64,000 nt of DNA, taken from Anaerocolumna sp. GTDB taxonomy: Bacteria; Bacillota; Clostridia; Lachnospirales; Lachnospiraceae. This document shows, piece by piece, positions 57,227-64,000 of this stretch. The stretch lies in contig JAQSXJ010000015.1 of NCBI GenBank assembly GCA_029256725.1, positions 1-64,000 on the forward strand, in the 5' to 3' direction. Position 1 is the stretch's first letter; each line of letters starts with the position of its first letter. Position numbers and translations under genes: made by a program. The notes under the pieces were generated by a model, which was not told the origin of the DNA, made no database searches, and worked only from the letters and a program-made list of their open reading frames with translations.

Positions 57227-57443
57227 AAAAATCAGCGTATTTGTGTTACCAGATACACAAAATGCATCTTTTTTCAGTTTCTATTTAGAAAAAATAGTAA
57301 AATAAAGATTTTCTGTATCTTTATACTTTCCGAAAGAACTGCTATAACTGAATAGAAGTTATTGTTAAAGATTATAGCATTGTGTCTGGAATATTACAAG
57401 GTTTATTTTTAATCAAGAGCTACGAATATTTATGCGACAGGGG

Positions 57444-57719
57444 TTACTCTTCCAAAACATCTCCTAAGCCATTTTCTACCGCCTTGGAAAGAACAGAAAG
57501 TGCTTTTTCCTCATCTTCGCCTTCACAGGTAATTTCAATCTCATCTCCGGTTTTGATACAAGCCCCCAAAACACTCAGTACACTTTTTCCGTTTACATTG
57601 GTATTTTCCATTGAAATGGTTATCTTTGACCGAAATTCTATCGCCAGTTTACAAAACATACCGACGGGTCTTAAGTGTAATCCGTTAGGATTTTTGATTG
57701 TCAATTTCCTGCTTACCAT
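57444..57719 (-). CDS. HPr family phosphocarrier protein
   Basis: A 91-residue HPr-fold protein. The phosphoacceptor His15 and Arg17 are in NGLHLRPVG, and Ser46 in NGKSVLSVLG is the regulatory site used by HPr kinase. Both sites are present, so it could serve in the PTS as well as in CcpA signalling. The sequence around Ser46 differs from classic HPr (KSIMGVMSL), and no ptsI is adjacent, so it may be a second HPr-like protein. AAGGAGGGT precedes the ATG. Confidence 0.87.
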   Translation of the reverse strand: MVSRKLTIKNPNGLHLRPVGMFCKLAIEFRSKITISMENTNVNGKSVLSVLGACIKTGDEIEITCEGEDEEKALSVLSKAVENGLGDVLEE

Positions 57720-57782
57720 CCTTAACCCTCCTTAAAAGCTGATTATGTAAAGAGAACAGCAGCATTTTTTCTAACTGCTTTA

Positions 57783-59000
57783 TTAGGTACCGGCACCGCT
57801 GACGGATACCATCACACTGAGGGGATCCAGTGTGACTCCGTCCGGTAAATCCAATCCGACATTAAAATAATCTGTTCCTACTTTGGCTCCTTTTAGGTCT
57901 ATATAAGGCTTTAAGTTATATTTGCTAAGCATATTCAAATACTCTCTGTTGCCATATAGGATAACATGCATGTTGGGGGTTCCTGTCTTTGCTGCCAAAC
58001 CGTTGGGTATATTCCTCAACTCTATCTCACTGCTGTCATAGCTTAAATCCTTACTATCCATCTTTTCTATCTTAACCTTAATAGCTGCTGTTTGATTCTC
58101 ATCAATTAAGATAACATCTTTTGTGATAAAATCTGCTATGTTAACTTGATCTTCCATATCTTCTCTTTGGTTCGATATATTGTATTCACCATAAATAACT
58201 GGAACCTTGTCAAGTTCGTCCTTTTCTCCGGCAATAACTACCTGCTTGGGTTCATAATCTATTTCTACATTGTAACCCGGATATGGCTTACCGGCTACCT
58301 CAATATAAAGCCTAACCGTCTTCGTCTGAAGCAGATTTACGGTAACTTCCACTTCTTTGACACTTAAATTCAATTTATCAGAATCCATTAAGGTACCATT
58401 ATTATCATAAACTTTAGGTACAGCAGTATCAGTAAAGGATTGCCTTTTACCGGAAACATCAACCTCTACTACAACTTCTTTTATTTTATTAATTACAGTT
58501 TCAGCACCGCTGACCTGTATTATATTAGGACTTGCTAACTTTTCCTTTACATAATAGCCAGAAGCTACTTCTCCGTCTGCCACAACATTAATTCTAAATT
58601 GTTCTGTCTTTAAATTCTCAAGGCTGACTTTCATTGTAGAAATATTTTGAGTTTTATCTATGATATCTCTTTCGTGTCCCGGAACAGTCACTTTAATTTC
58701 CGCAGCATTTACCACGGACAGCTCGGACAAGTCTGCTACTGCTTTCACATCAGATTTGTTTAATGACTCCAACACAGATCTTTTCGCTCTAACGGTAACA
58801 TTGACGGTATTTCCGGATACCACCTCATATACCTTGTCTTTTTGAGCCAGTGCATTTTCATTTATTATTGTAACTTCTATATCATTAAAAGATCTTTCTT
58901 TCACCGGGTCTGCTATATTTAATATGATAAGCCAAGTCAATATAGCCATAAACAGGGACAACAGCTTAAGTCCAAGATTTCTAGTCAGCTTCTCTTTCAT
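57783..59000 (-). CDS. cdaR: YbbR-domain protein, CdaA regulator CdaR
   Basis: A 405-residue protein with an N-terminal TM segment (about 8-28) and four extracellular YbbR-like repeats of about 80 residues (for example around VTVRAKRSVLESLNKSDVKAVADLS and its counterparts). CdaR binds the membrane-bound cyclase CdaA and changes its activity. The gene start overlaps the cdaA end by 20 bp, the usual arrangement of this pair. The downstream glmM often found with them is not in the window. Confidence 0.9.
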   Translation of the reverse strand: MKEKLTRNLGLKLLSLFMAILTWLIILNIADPVKERSFNDIEVTIINENALAQKDKVYEVVSGNTVNVTVRAKRSVLESLNKSDVKAVADLSELSVVNAAEIKVTVPGHERDIIDKTQNISTMKVSLENLKTEQFRINVVADGEVASGYYVKEKLASPNIIQVSGAETVINKIKEVVVEVDVSGKRQSFTDTAVPKVYDNNGTLMDSDKLNLSVKEVEVTVNLLQTKTVRLYIEVAGKPYPGYNVEIDYEPKQVVIAGEKDELDKVPVIYGEYNISNQREDMEDQVNIADFITKDVILIDENQTAAIKVKIEKMDSKDLSYDSSEIELRNIPNGLAAKTGTPNMHVILYGNREYLNMLSKYNLKPYIDLKGAKVGTDYFNVGLDLPDGVTLDPLSVMVSVSGAGT

Positions 59001-59859
59001 TCTTAGACCTCCCCTTCCATAATTTAATTTTCTTTGTATCCACTACTTTATTCTGAAGGGTGAGTATTTTATTTTTCAGATAATCTCCATCCACATTACG
59101 GATTAAAGTTCCACCCATTGCAAGGGATACCTTACCGGTTTCTTCTGAAACTATAATCGTAAGACCATCTGTAATTTCACTAACGCCGATACCGGCTCTA
59201 TGTCTCGTACCAAGTTCCTTGCTCAGATGCATGTTATCAGATAAAGGCAGGTAACAGGTGGCTGCGGCAACTCTGTTGCCTTTAATAATAACCGCTCCGT
59301 CATGAAGGGGCGTATTATGTTCAAAGATATTAATCAGCAGCTGACTGCTAACCAAGGAGTCTATCGCTATACCTGTCTTCTCAAATTCCATAAGGGATAA
59401 TTCTTTCTCTATCACTATTAAGGCACCTGTTTTGACCTTCGCCAGTTCAAAAGTAGCCTTTACAATATCTGCAACTGTTTTTTCTGAGAATCTGTCGCCT
59501 TTGTCCTTTGAGTCATTAAAGTTAAATAACGGTGTCACAAGATGATTCTGTCCCAGTTGTTCCAGTGCTTTCCTGAATTCTGGCTGGAATACGATGATAA
59601 CCGCTATAATACCTACATTCAAACTCTTATAGAACAACCAGAGTATAACGCTTAAGTCCAATACAGAAGCAAAAAGCCAGAGAATAAGCAGCACAATAAG
59701 TCCCTTAACCAGAATCCATGCTCTTGTCTGTTTTACCCACACTATAACATTGTAGATAACAAATGCCAAAATAAGGATTTCTATAATATCGGTCAACCTG
59801 ATATCCGGCAAAGAATACCAGCTTATATATTCTTTAAAAAAGCTTATAATTGTCTGCAT
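58981..59859 (-). CDS. cdaA: diadenylate cyclase CdaA
   Basis: A 292-residue membrane enzyme making c-di-AMP from ATP. Three N-terminal TM segments (about 25-85) are followed by the DAC domain, with the catalytic DGA in PLHDGAVII (near 183) and RHR in LGTRHRAGIG (near 216). Residue content and length match CdaA/DacA. c-di-AMP controls potassium and osmotic balance. Overlaps cdaR downstream; two membrane protein genes lie upstream on the same strand. Confidence 0.95.
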   Translation of the reverse strand: MQTIISFFKEYISWYSLPDIRLTDIIEILILAFVIYNVIVWVKQTRAWILVKGLIVLLILWLFASVLDLSVILWLFYKSLNVGIIAVIIVFQPEFRKALEQLGQNHLVTPLFNFNDSKDKGDRFSEKTVADIVKATFELAKVKTGALIVIEKELSLMEFEKTGIAIDSLVSSQLLINIFEHNTPLHDGAVIIKGNRVAAATCYLPLSDNMHLSKELGTRHRAGIGVSEITDGLTIIVSEETGKVSLAMGGTLIRNVDGDYLKNKILTLQNKVVDTKKIKLWKGRSKNEREAD

Positions 59860-59927
59860 TAAAACTCACCCGCTTTACTTTTTACTAATGTTATAAAACC
59901 TACGTTAACCTCGTGTTTAAATAACTT

Positions 59928-60926
59928 CTACTCTTCCTCCTCGAACTCATCATCCTCGAGCATAACATCTTCTTTCAGATGTTTACCAGGTATCTGAGTT
60001 TTCTGAGTATTGAATCTCTTTACATTGATCTGAGGCGTTGTAACATTTATCTTCGGTACTGCCTTAACATAGTAATAATAATCGTCGTCTTCAAACTGCA
60101 CATGTTCGACAGCTGAATAATCCAATGATAGGTGAAAGAATTGAATTATTCCCGTTATAATACCTGATATCAGAGTTCCTATAATCATAGTCCCAATTTG
60201 TTCCGTGGTATTAAATTTTAAGCTGGATATCAGGAAGCCTAAAATAATAGCGAAGCAACCTGCAACAACAGCAATTTCATGGGAATAGTCAAATTTCATT
60301 TTCCATACAATCCAGGTAATTAGAATTGCCAGTGAGAATACTATCATTGATGTAAATAGTTGTTTATTATCTTTTAATCCATCGACTACATAAGAATAAA
60401 CAGTCATGGTATCTTCCAGACTCACGGTTACCTGTATGGCTGCCGCTTCCTGTATTATACGCAACAGAAAATATATTATAACTCCAAGGCATGTAGGTAT
60501 TATTGCTACCGGTGTAGCAAATACACCTAACAATAAGGGAACCACATAAGGTATCTTCAGATAAAATAATATAGGAATTGCAAGAACCACCACACCAAGC
60601 TTAGGTGTAAACCTTAAGAACAGGAAGTACATTACAATAAATATTATTAGTATAATAGCCGACAATATGACTGATACAGCGTAAATATGCAAAAAAGTTA
60701 CCACACCTGCAAAAAGGAGCAATACAGCAGAAGGGGTGAATGCACACAACAGGGATAAAGCAAGAAGTATCGGCATCTGCTTTAATCGATCATCATACCC
60801 AATGGTATTATTCAGGGTCTGAAAGATAACCAGTGCAATAATAAACTTAAATACGGGCTTCATATAGATATCATGTTTCTGGTATAAGCTTTGGAGTCTC
60901 GCCCTCAAGACTAACAATGTCATCAT
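59928..60926 (-). CDS. polytopic membrane protein of unknown function upstream of cdaA
   Basis: A 332-residue protein with about nine hydrophobic segments between residues 25 and 270, and a long acidic and Tyr-rich C-terminal tail (FEDDDYYYYVKAVPK, then a run ending EDDEFEEEE) that should be cytoplasmic. I do not recognise a transporter signature. GGGGGAGG lies upstream of the ATG pair. It lies 68 bp before cdaA on the same strand, so it may be cotranscribed. Function unknown. Confidence 0.7.
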   Translation of the reverse strand: MMTLLVLRARLQSLYQKHDIYMKPVFKFIIALVIFQTLNNTIGYDDRLKQMPILLALSLLCAFTPSAVLLLFAGVVTFLHIYAVSVILSAIILIIFIVMYFLFLRFTPKLGVVVLAIPILFYLKIPYVVPLLLGVFATPVAIIPTCLGVIIYFLLRIIQEAAAIQVTVSLEDTMTVYSYVVDGLKDNKQLFTSMIVFSLAILITWIVWKMKFDYSHEIAVVAGCFAIILGFLISSLKFNTTEQIGTMIIGTLISGIITGIIQFFHLSLDYSAVEHVQFEDDDYYYYVKAVPKINVTTPQINVKRFNTQKTQIPGKHLKEDVMLEDDEFEEEE

Positions 60927-60940
60927 TTTTTTGCCTCCCC

Positions 60941-61342
60941 CTAATCTTTGGTACTGTCGCCCTGATATTGCTTATTCAGCTTCCTTAACAGTTTGAAGTA
61001 CTTGGATAGGTTCTTTCTGGAATAATCATACTTAATGGAGTAACCGATCAATGAACCGGTTATATATACAGCCATTATAATAATATAAAAGCCGAGAAGG
61101 TACTGCCCTATACGGATGATGTTCAAGGTCACGATTTTACTGATAATAAATTCAGCATGGTACAAACCAATCAAAAATAGAATTAACAAATATCCAATGG
61201 TTATACTTACTGCTGTTTTGATAACCTGGTATCTGATATAGTCTGTTTTATAGTATTTGCTGATTTTAATATCTTCTTTGCATTTTCCCTGTTCAAAAGC
61301 AGCCAGTTTTGTCATAATTTTTATCTTTTTATTATCTAACAT
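60941..61342 (-). CDS. small membrane protein of unknown function
   Basis: A 133-residue protein with a charged N terminus (MLDNKKIKIMTKL) and three hydrophobic segments (about 44-62, 69-82 and 86-106), ending in a basic tail. No family recognised. It starts the unit that continues with the polytopic protein 14 bp later and probably cdaA-cdaR. An extended -10 promoter lies about 110 bases upstream. Confidence 0.65.
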   Translation of the reverse strand: MLDNKKIKIMTKLAAFEQGKCKEDIKISKYYKTDYIRYQVIKTAVSITIGYLLILFLIGLYHAEFIISKIVTLNIIRIGQYLLGFYIIIMAVYITGSLIGYSIKYDYSRKNLSKYFKLLRKLNKQYQGDSTKD

Positions 61343-61454
61343 CTGATTCCTCGCTTTCGCTTACCCTATGGAAATCATTACAATGGGTAAATTCCCGCTG
61401 TCCTGCCATAAAACTCTCCTTTACGAAAAAGAGGACAACCGAATAGTTATGGTT

Positions 61455-61463
61455 ATTATAACA
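61455..61463 (-). promoter_or_regulatory. extended -10 promoter of the cdaA-linked operon
   Basis: TGTTATAAT on the minus strand (extended -10, TATAAT at 61455-61460) with a weak TCGAAA -35 17 bases upstream. It lies in the 435-bp gap 61343-61777, where otherwise only the terminator at 61727-61755 is visible. Confidence 0.55.
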
Positions 61464-61726
61464 TAACAGCCCAATGTTTTCGAGCCTTATTTTTCAAGTT
61501 TTCAGGTTTTTCCTGTATTTTATACCTCTTTGATGAGATTTTTCTGGAATTTAGATAAATAAGTAACATGTATAAATGGACTTATCTCTTAACAGAACAT
61601 AATGAAAGAAGTTCCCCTTCTCTAATTGTTATTTCTTTTCATAAAATTGATTAACAACTATCAGAGGTGGTGCAGGCGAAAAGAATATCTTACATCTCTA
61701 TGAGGTTTTATTTAATTCAGCATATT

Positions 61727-61755
61727 AAAAGACCAACACAATGTGCTGGCCTTTT
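61727..61755 (-). terminator. terminator of the sensor kinase/LytTR operon
   Basis: AAAAGGCCAGCACA pairs with TGTGTTGGTCTTTT (G-U pairs allowed) round a one- to three-base loop, 23 bases after the kinase stop. Confidence 0.65.
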
Positions 61756-61777
61756 CAGAGTTTTTCACAGTTCTTAT

Positions 61778-63082
61778 TTATACAGGGATTCCAACAGTAA
61801 CCTTGAACACAAGATTATCATAGTAAAAATCAATATATCCGTCATATTTTCTAACTGTTTCCGTAACGATTTTTATTCCTAATCCATGAATCTTTTTGTC
61901 TTCTTTATCTGTAAGAAGTTTATTTCTTTTCTTTATAATTGAATTTCCATAATTATTTTCAATTTTAATTATAAACATATCATTTACATTTTTTAAGGAT
62001 AACCTTACCCAGCGATTATCATCCAGCTTAGTGGTTGCCTCTATTGCATTGTCTATTAAATTGGATAAAATACAATTAATATCTCTGTCGCTTAGCTGAA
62101 TTTCTTTGATCATATGTATATCATATATCATTTTTACATTTAGGCTTCTTGCTTCCATACTTTTACTGTTCACAATAAAATCAATAATATCATTGCCCGT
62201 CCATACTTCCATATCCTTATCGTTGAAGGGCTTTATTATATCATCCAGATAATTTAGTGCTTCGCTTCGTCTCTGTTCTCTTACATATTTATGCAATATA
62301 TTCAGATGATTTTTAAGATCATGGGCAGTCTTTGATTGTTCCTCATGTATTAATTTTAAAGAATCATAATTTTTTTCAAGTACTATATTTTTAAGTTCAA
62401 TCAAGTCTTTTTTTTCATTGGTTACCTTATAACCAAGATATGAGGCTACGGCTATCAAGCACAAGACGATAAATACAAGATATGAGAGCCAATTGACAAC
62501 AGTGGAGGAATTAATTTCTACGATGATATAATTAGCAAGATACCCCATAGCAATATAGCTAATAATACATATTGCCAAAATTAAGACTTTATACTTCTCA
62601 AGCACCCTTCTATACTTTAGGATTCCCGAAAATCTTGATATAAGAGTAAACACGATAAAAAATTGAACGAGTTTCATAGCTAAAGAGTATAGGACCCTAA
62701 TCAAGGAATGTGAGCTTGTAATCATATTTCCATAAAAGCTATTTCCAGTAAATAAACTAATCAGGACTAAGAGATTTAACTCTGAAAAGGCAATGATAAA
62801 TACTAAGTAGATTGCTGATAAGGTCAATGTATATAAATAATGCTTTTTAAATACAAAACAAGCTGTAATGGAAATATAAGCTATACTAACATAAATAATA
62901 TAGCTTGAATATAAGTTATCATTTTGCAGAGCTAATAGAAAAAAGCTATAAACCAAAGAGTATGGTATATATTTTTTTATTGAATTTCTTGCCCCTAATA
63001 AAAATTCAATAAATTTATAGCCTATATATACTTCCAGAAAATTCACAATAATTTCCATCGATATAAAAATTATATACTCCAT
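61778..63082 (-). CDS. GHKL-type sensor histidine kinase (AgrC-like)
   Basis: A 434-residue kinase with six or seven TM segments (about 5-215) making a polytopic sensor, then a coiled coil (about 220-240) and a GHKL kinase domain. The phosphoacceptor is the His in KTAHDLKNHLNIL (about 253); the N box is LSNLIDNAIEAT, and the ATPase continues to a GLGIKIVTETVRKYDG. This layout is that of AgrC/peptide pheromone receptors. It overlaps the LytTR regulator gene by 13 bp. Confidence 0.87.
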   Translation of the reverse strand: MEYIIFISMEIIVNFLEVYIGYKFIEFLLGARNSIKKYIPYSLVYSFFLLALQNDNLYSSYIIYVSIAYISITACFVFKKHYLYTLTLSAIYLVFIIAFSELNLLVLISLFTGNSFYGNMITSSHSLIRVLYSLAMKLVQFFIVFTLISRFSGILKYRRVLEKYKVLILAICIISYIAMGYLANYIIVEINSSTVVNWLSYLVFIVLCLIAVASYLGYKVTNEKKDLIELKNIVLEKNYDSLKLIHEEQSKTAHDLKNHLNILHKYVREQRRSEALNYLDDIIKPFNDKDMEVWTGNDIIDFIVNSKSMEARSLNVKMIYDIHMIKEIQLSDRDINCILSNLIDNAIEATTKLDDNRWVRLSLKNVNDMFIIKIENNYGNSIIKKRNKLLTDKEDKKIHGLGIKIVTETVRKYDGYIDFYYDNLVFKVTVGIPV

Positions 63083-63795
63083 TTACTATCACTCCAGTAT
63101 GTGAATATTTTAAGTTTAACATCTTGAGCATATAATCGACCAACGTGTAATATTTCTCCATCTCTCATATAAACATCATTAGCCTCTAATTTGATTACAT
63201 GAGAAATATTTACGATATATCCTCTTTCTATAAATAAAAATCTTTCTTGATCCAATTCAACAAAAACATCCTTCAAACTTTTTCTAACTCTACTGGTTTT
63301 ATCGTTACATACCATCATAGAGTTTTTGCCATCTTTATAAATATAATAAATTTCATTGAAGGAAACTTTTTCATATCTGCTGCTGTTGGAGATTAAATAA
63401 AATTTATCATCTATATTATCAAAGGTCGGAACTAAGTCATCCAGTGCAGCTACTAATTTAAGGGATATCATGGATTTTGGAATATATCTAAATACATTAT
63501 ATTCATATCCAATTAAGGAATACTTAAGGTGAGATGTTATAAATATGATTGGGGATGTCTGGTCATCTCTTCTTATTTTTTCAGCTAATTGTATACCATT
63601 GAAATTAGGCATCTCAATATCGAGAATGTATACATCATATTTGATCTCTTCACCTAAATCAAACAACAGCAATTCACTTTTATCATAACACTGTAGTTTT
63701 ATTGCAATATTCTTTTCATTATAATATCTGACTATAATATCTTTAATTTCATTAATATATACAGAATTATCATCTACAACTGCTATTCTAATCAT
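63070..63795 (-). CDS. LytTR-family response regulator (AgrA-like)
   Basis: A 241-residue regulator with receiver domain (acidic pair D8-D9; phosphoacceptor D59 in YILDIEMPNFNG) and a C-terminal LytTR DNA-binding domain (about 135-235; YYIYKDGKNSMMVC, FLFIERGYIVNISHVIKLE). LytTR proteins bind pairs of 9-bp direct repeats; a matching pair lies 70 bp upstream. It is cotranscribed with the GHKL kinase and divergent from the partial gene at the right edge. Confidence 0.9.
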   Translation of the reverse strand: MIRIAVVDDNSVYINEIKDIIVRYYNEKNIAIKLQCYDKSELLLFDLGEEIKYDVYILDIEMPNFNGIQLAEKIRRDDQTSPIIFITSHLKYSLIGYEYNVFRYIPKSMISLKLVAALDDLVPTFDNIDDKFYLISNSSRYEKVSFNEIYYIYKDGKNSMMVCNDKTSRVRKSLKDVFVELDQERFLFIERGYIVNISHVIKLEANDVYMRDGEILHVGRLYAQDVKLKIFTYWSDSKWSI

Positions 63796-63864
63796 TTCAA
63801 CCCTCCACCTTTACATATTATACCAAATTATAAATAAAATGGAAAGTTGTTTCTCGACTCATTT

Positions 63865-63894
63865 TAAGGACATAATCCAGTAATTTAAGGTCAT
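63865..63894. promoter_or_regulatory. LytTR/AgrA-type operator
   Basis: TAAGGACAT (63865-63873) and TAAGGTCAT (63886-63894) are direct repeats with a 12-bp spacer (21-bp period). They fit the known LytTR half-site pattern [TA][AC][CA]GTTN[AG][TG] at seven and eight of nine positions. The pair ends next to the expected -35 of a plus-strand promoter whose -10, TATAAT, is at 63921-63926. The natural regulator is the LytTR protein encoded next door. Confidence 0.65.
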
Positions 63895-63920
63895 CTTGTA
63901 GTTGGGATTGTTAGAATGCT

Positions 63921-63926
63921 TATAAT
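63921..63926 (+). promoter_or_regulatory. -10 box of a right-edge gene, activator-dependent type
   Basis: A consensus TATAAT with no good -35 at 17 bases, directly downstream of the LytTR repeats. The promoter would need activation. Confidence 0.55.
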
Positions 63927-63973
63927 TAAATAAAAAGTACAACTATAACAGAAAAGGTTAGGTGGCTAGATAT

Positions 63974-64000
63974 ATGTTAGATTTTATATCAAACAAAAGT
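63974..64000 (+). CDS. start of a partial gene, possibly an agr-type component
   Basis: ATG at 63974 preceded by AGGTGG and opening MLDFISNKS before the window ends. Nine codons cannot identify it. Its position behind a LytTR operator and -10 box, divergent from an AgrC/AgrA-like pair, makes an agrB, agrD or other pheromone gene plausible. That is inference. Confidence 0.35.

Overview
The window comes from a low-GC Gram-positive anaerobe, most likely a member of the Lachnospiraceae close to Anaerocolumna/Lachnoclostridium. Supporting signs are strong AAGGAGG-type ribosome binding sites, a CIRCE-controlled groESL operon, lipobox lipoproteins, an ECF vitamin-type transporter, CdaA/YbbR, DUF6062 and DUF6106 proteins typical of that family, and a large secreted modular laminarinase. 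There is no rRNA, tRNA or CRISPR array in the window. Most genes lie on the minus strand.

Layout. 0.3-3.6 kb: secreted GH16 beta-glucanase. 3.9-4.25 kb: MITE-like debris. 4.3-5.8 kb: DinB-like and CoiA-like genes. 6.1-13.9 kb: a membrane protein gene converging on a complete phosphate operon (pstS-pstC-pstA-pstB-phoU-phoB/P-phoR) headed by a readable Pho box. 14.1-15.0 kb: three small mobile or palindromic elements side by side. 15.0-18.3 kb: a dedicated ECF transporter (S, fused A-A, T). 18.5-24.7 kb: dCMP deaminase, amidase, guaB, a membrane protein and groESL. 25.4-30.5 kb: a visibly more GC-rich island with a two-component system and an FtsX-type ABC exporter, probably acquired by transfer. 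30.9-37.8 kb: DUF6062, DUF2225, glnS, two aminotransferases and a cytidylate-kinase-like gene. 37.9-42.9 kb: branched-chain amino acid ABC transporter livJHMGF. 43-47.4 kb: zinc-ribbon protein, TIM-barrel-like protein, a stand-alone ClpX and an HtrA protease. 48-55.1 kb: surface polymer genes (polyprenyl-phosphate sugar transferase, LCP ligase, two TagF/TagB-like enzymes, a GT4 and TagD). 55.4-61.3 kb: leuA, an HPr-like protein, cdaA-cdaR(ybbR) and two membrane proteins. 61.8-64 kb: an Agr-type sensor kinase and LytTR regulator, divergent from a gene that begins at the right edge behind a LytTR-type operator.

How the genes work together. The Pho operon couples phosphate uptake (PstSCAB), the PhoU brake and a PhoB/PhoR switch under one promoter. 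The surface polymer block would make CDP-glycerol (TagD), polymerise glycerol phosphate (TagF-like) and attach the product to the wall (LCP). The 25-30 kb island follows the regulator-sensor-permease-ATPase order common in antimicrobial peptide resistance modules.

The least explained material is non-coding. A family of roughly 215-310 bp palindromes (five copies near 14.2, 14.8, 47.6, 50.7 and 51.0 kb) has central stems whose sequences differ between copies yet remain paired, and two copies end in CTAG-flanked inverted repeats. A small hairpin with a covarying stem sits directly before the ribosome binding site of both the glucanase and phoB genes. The right edge holds two 9-bp LytTR-like repeats spaced 12 bp apart just upstream of a -10 box.
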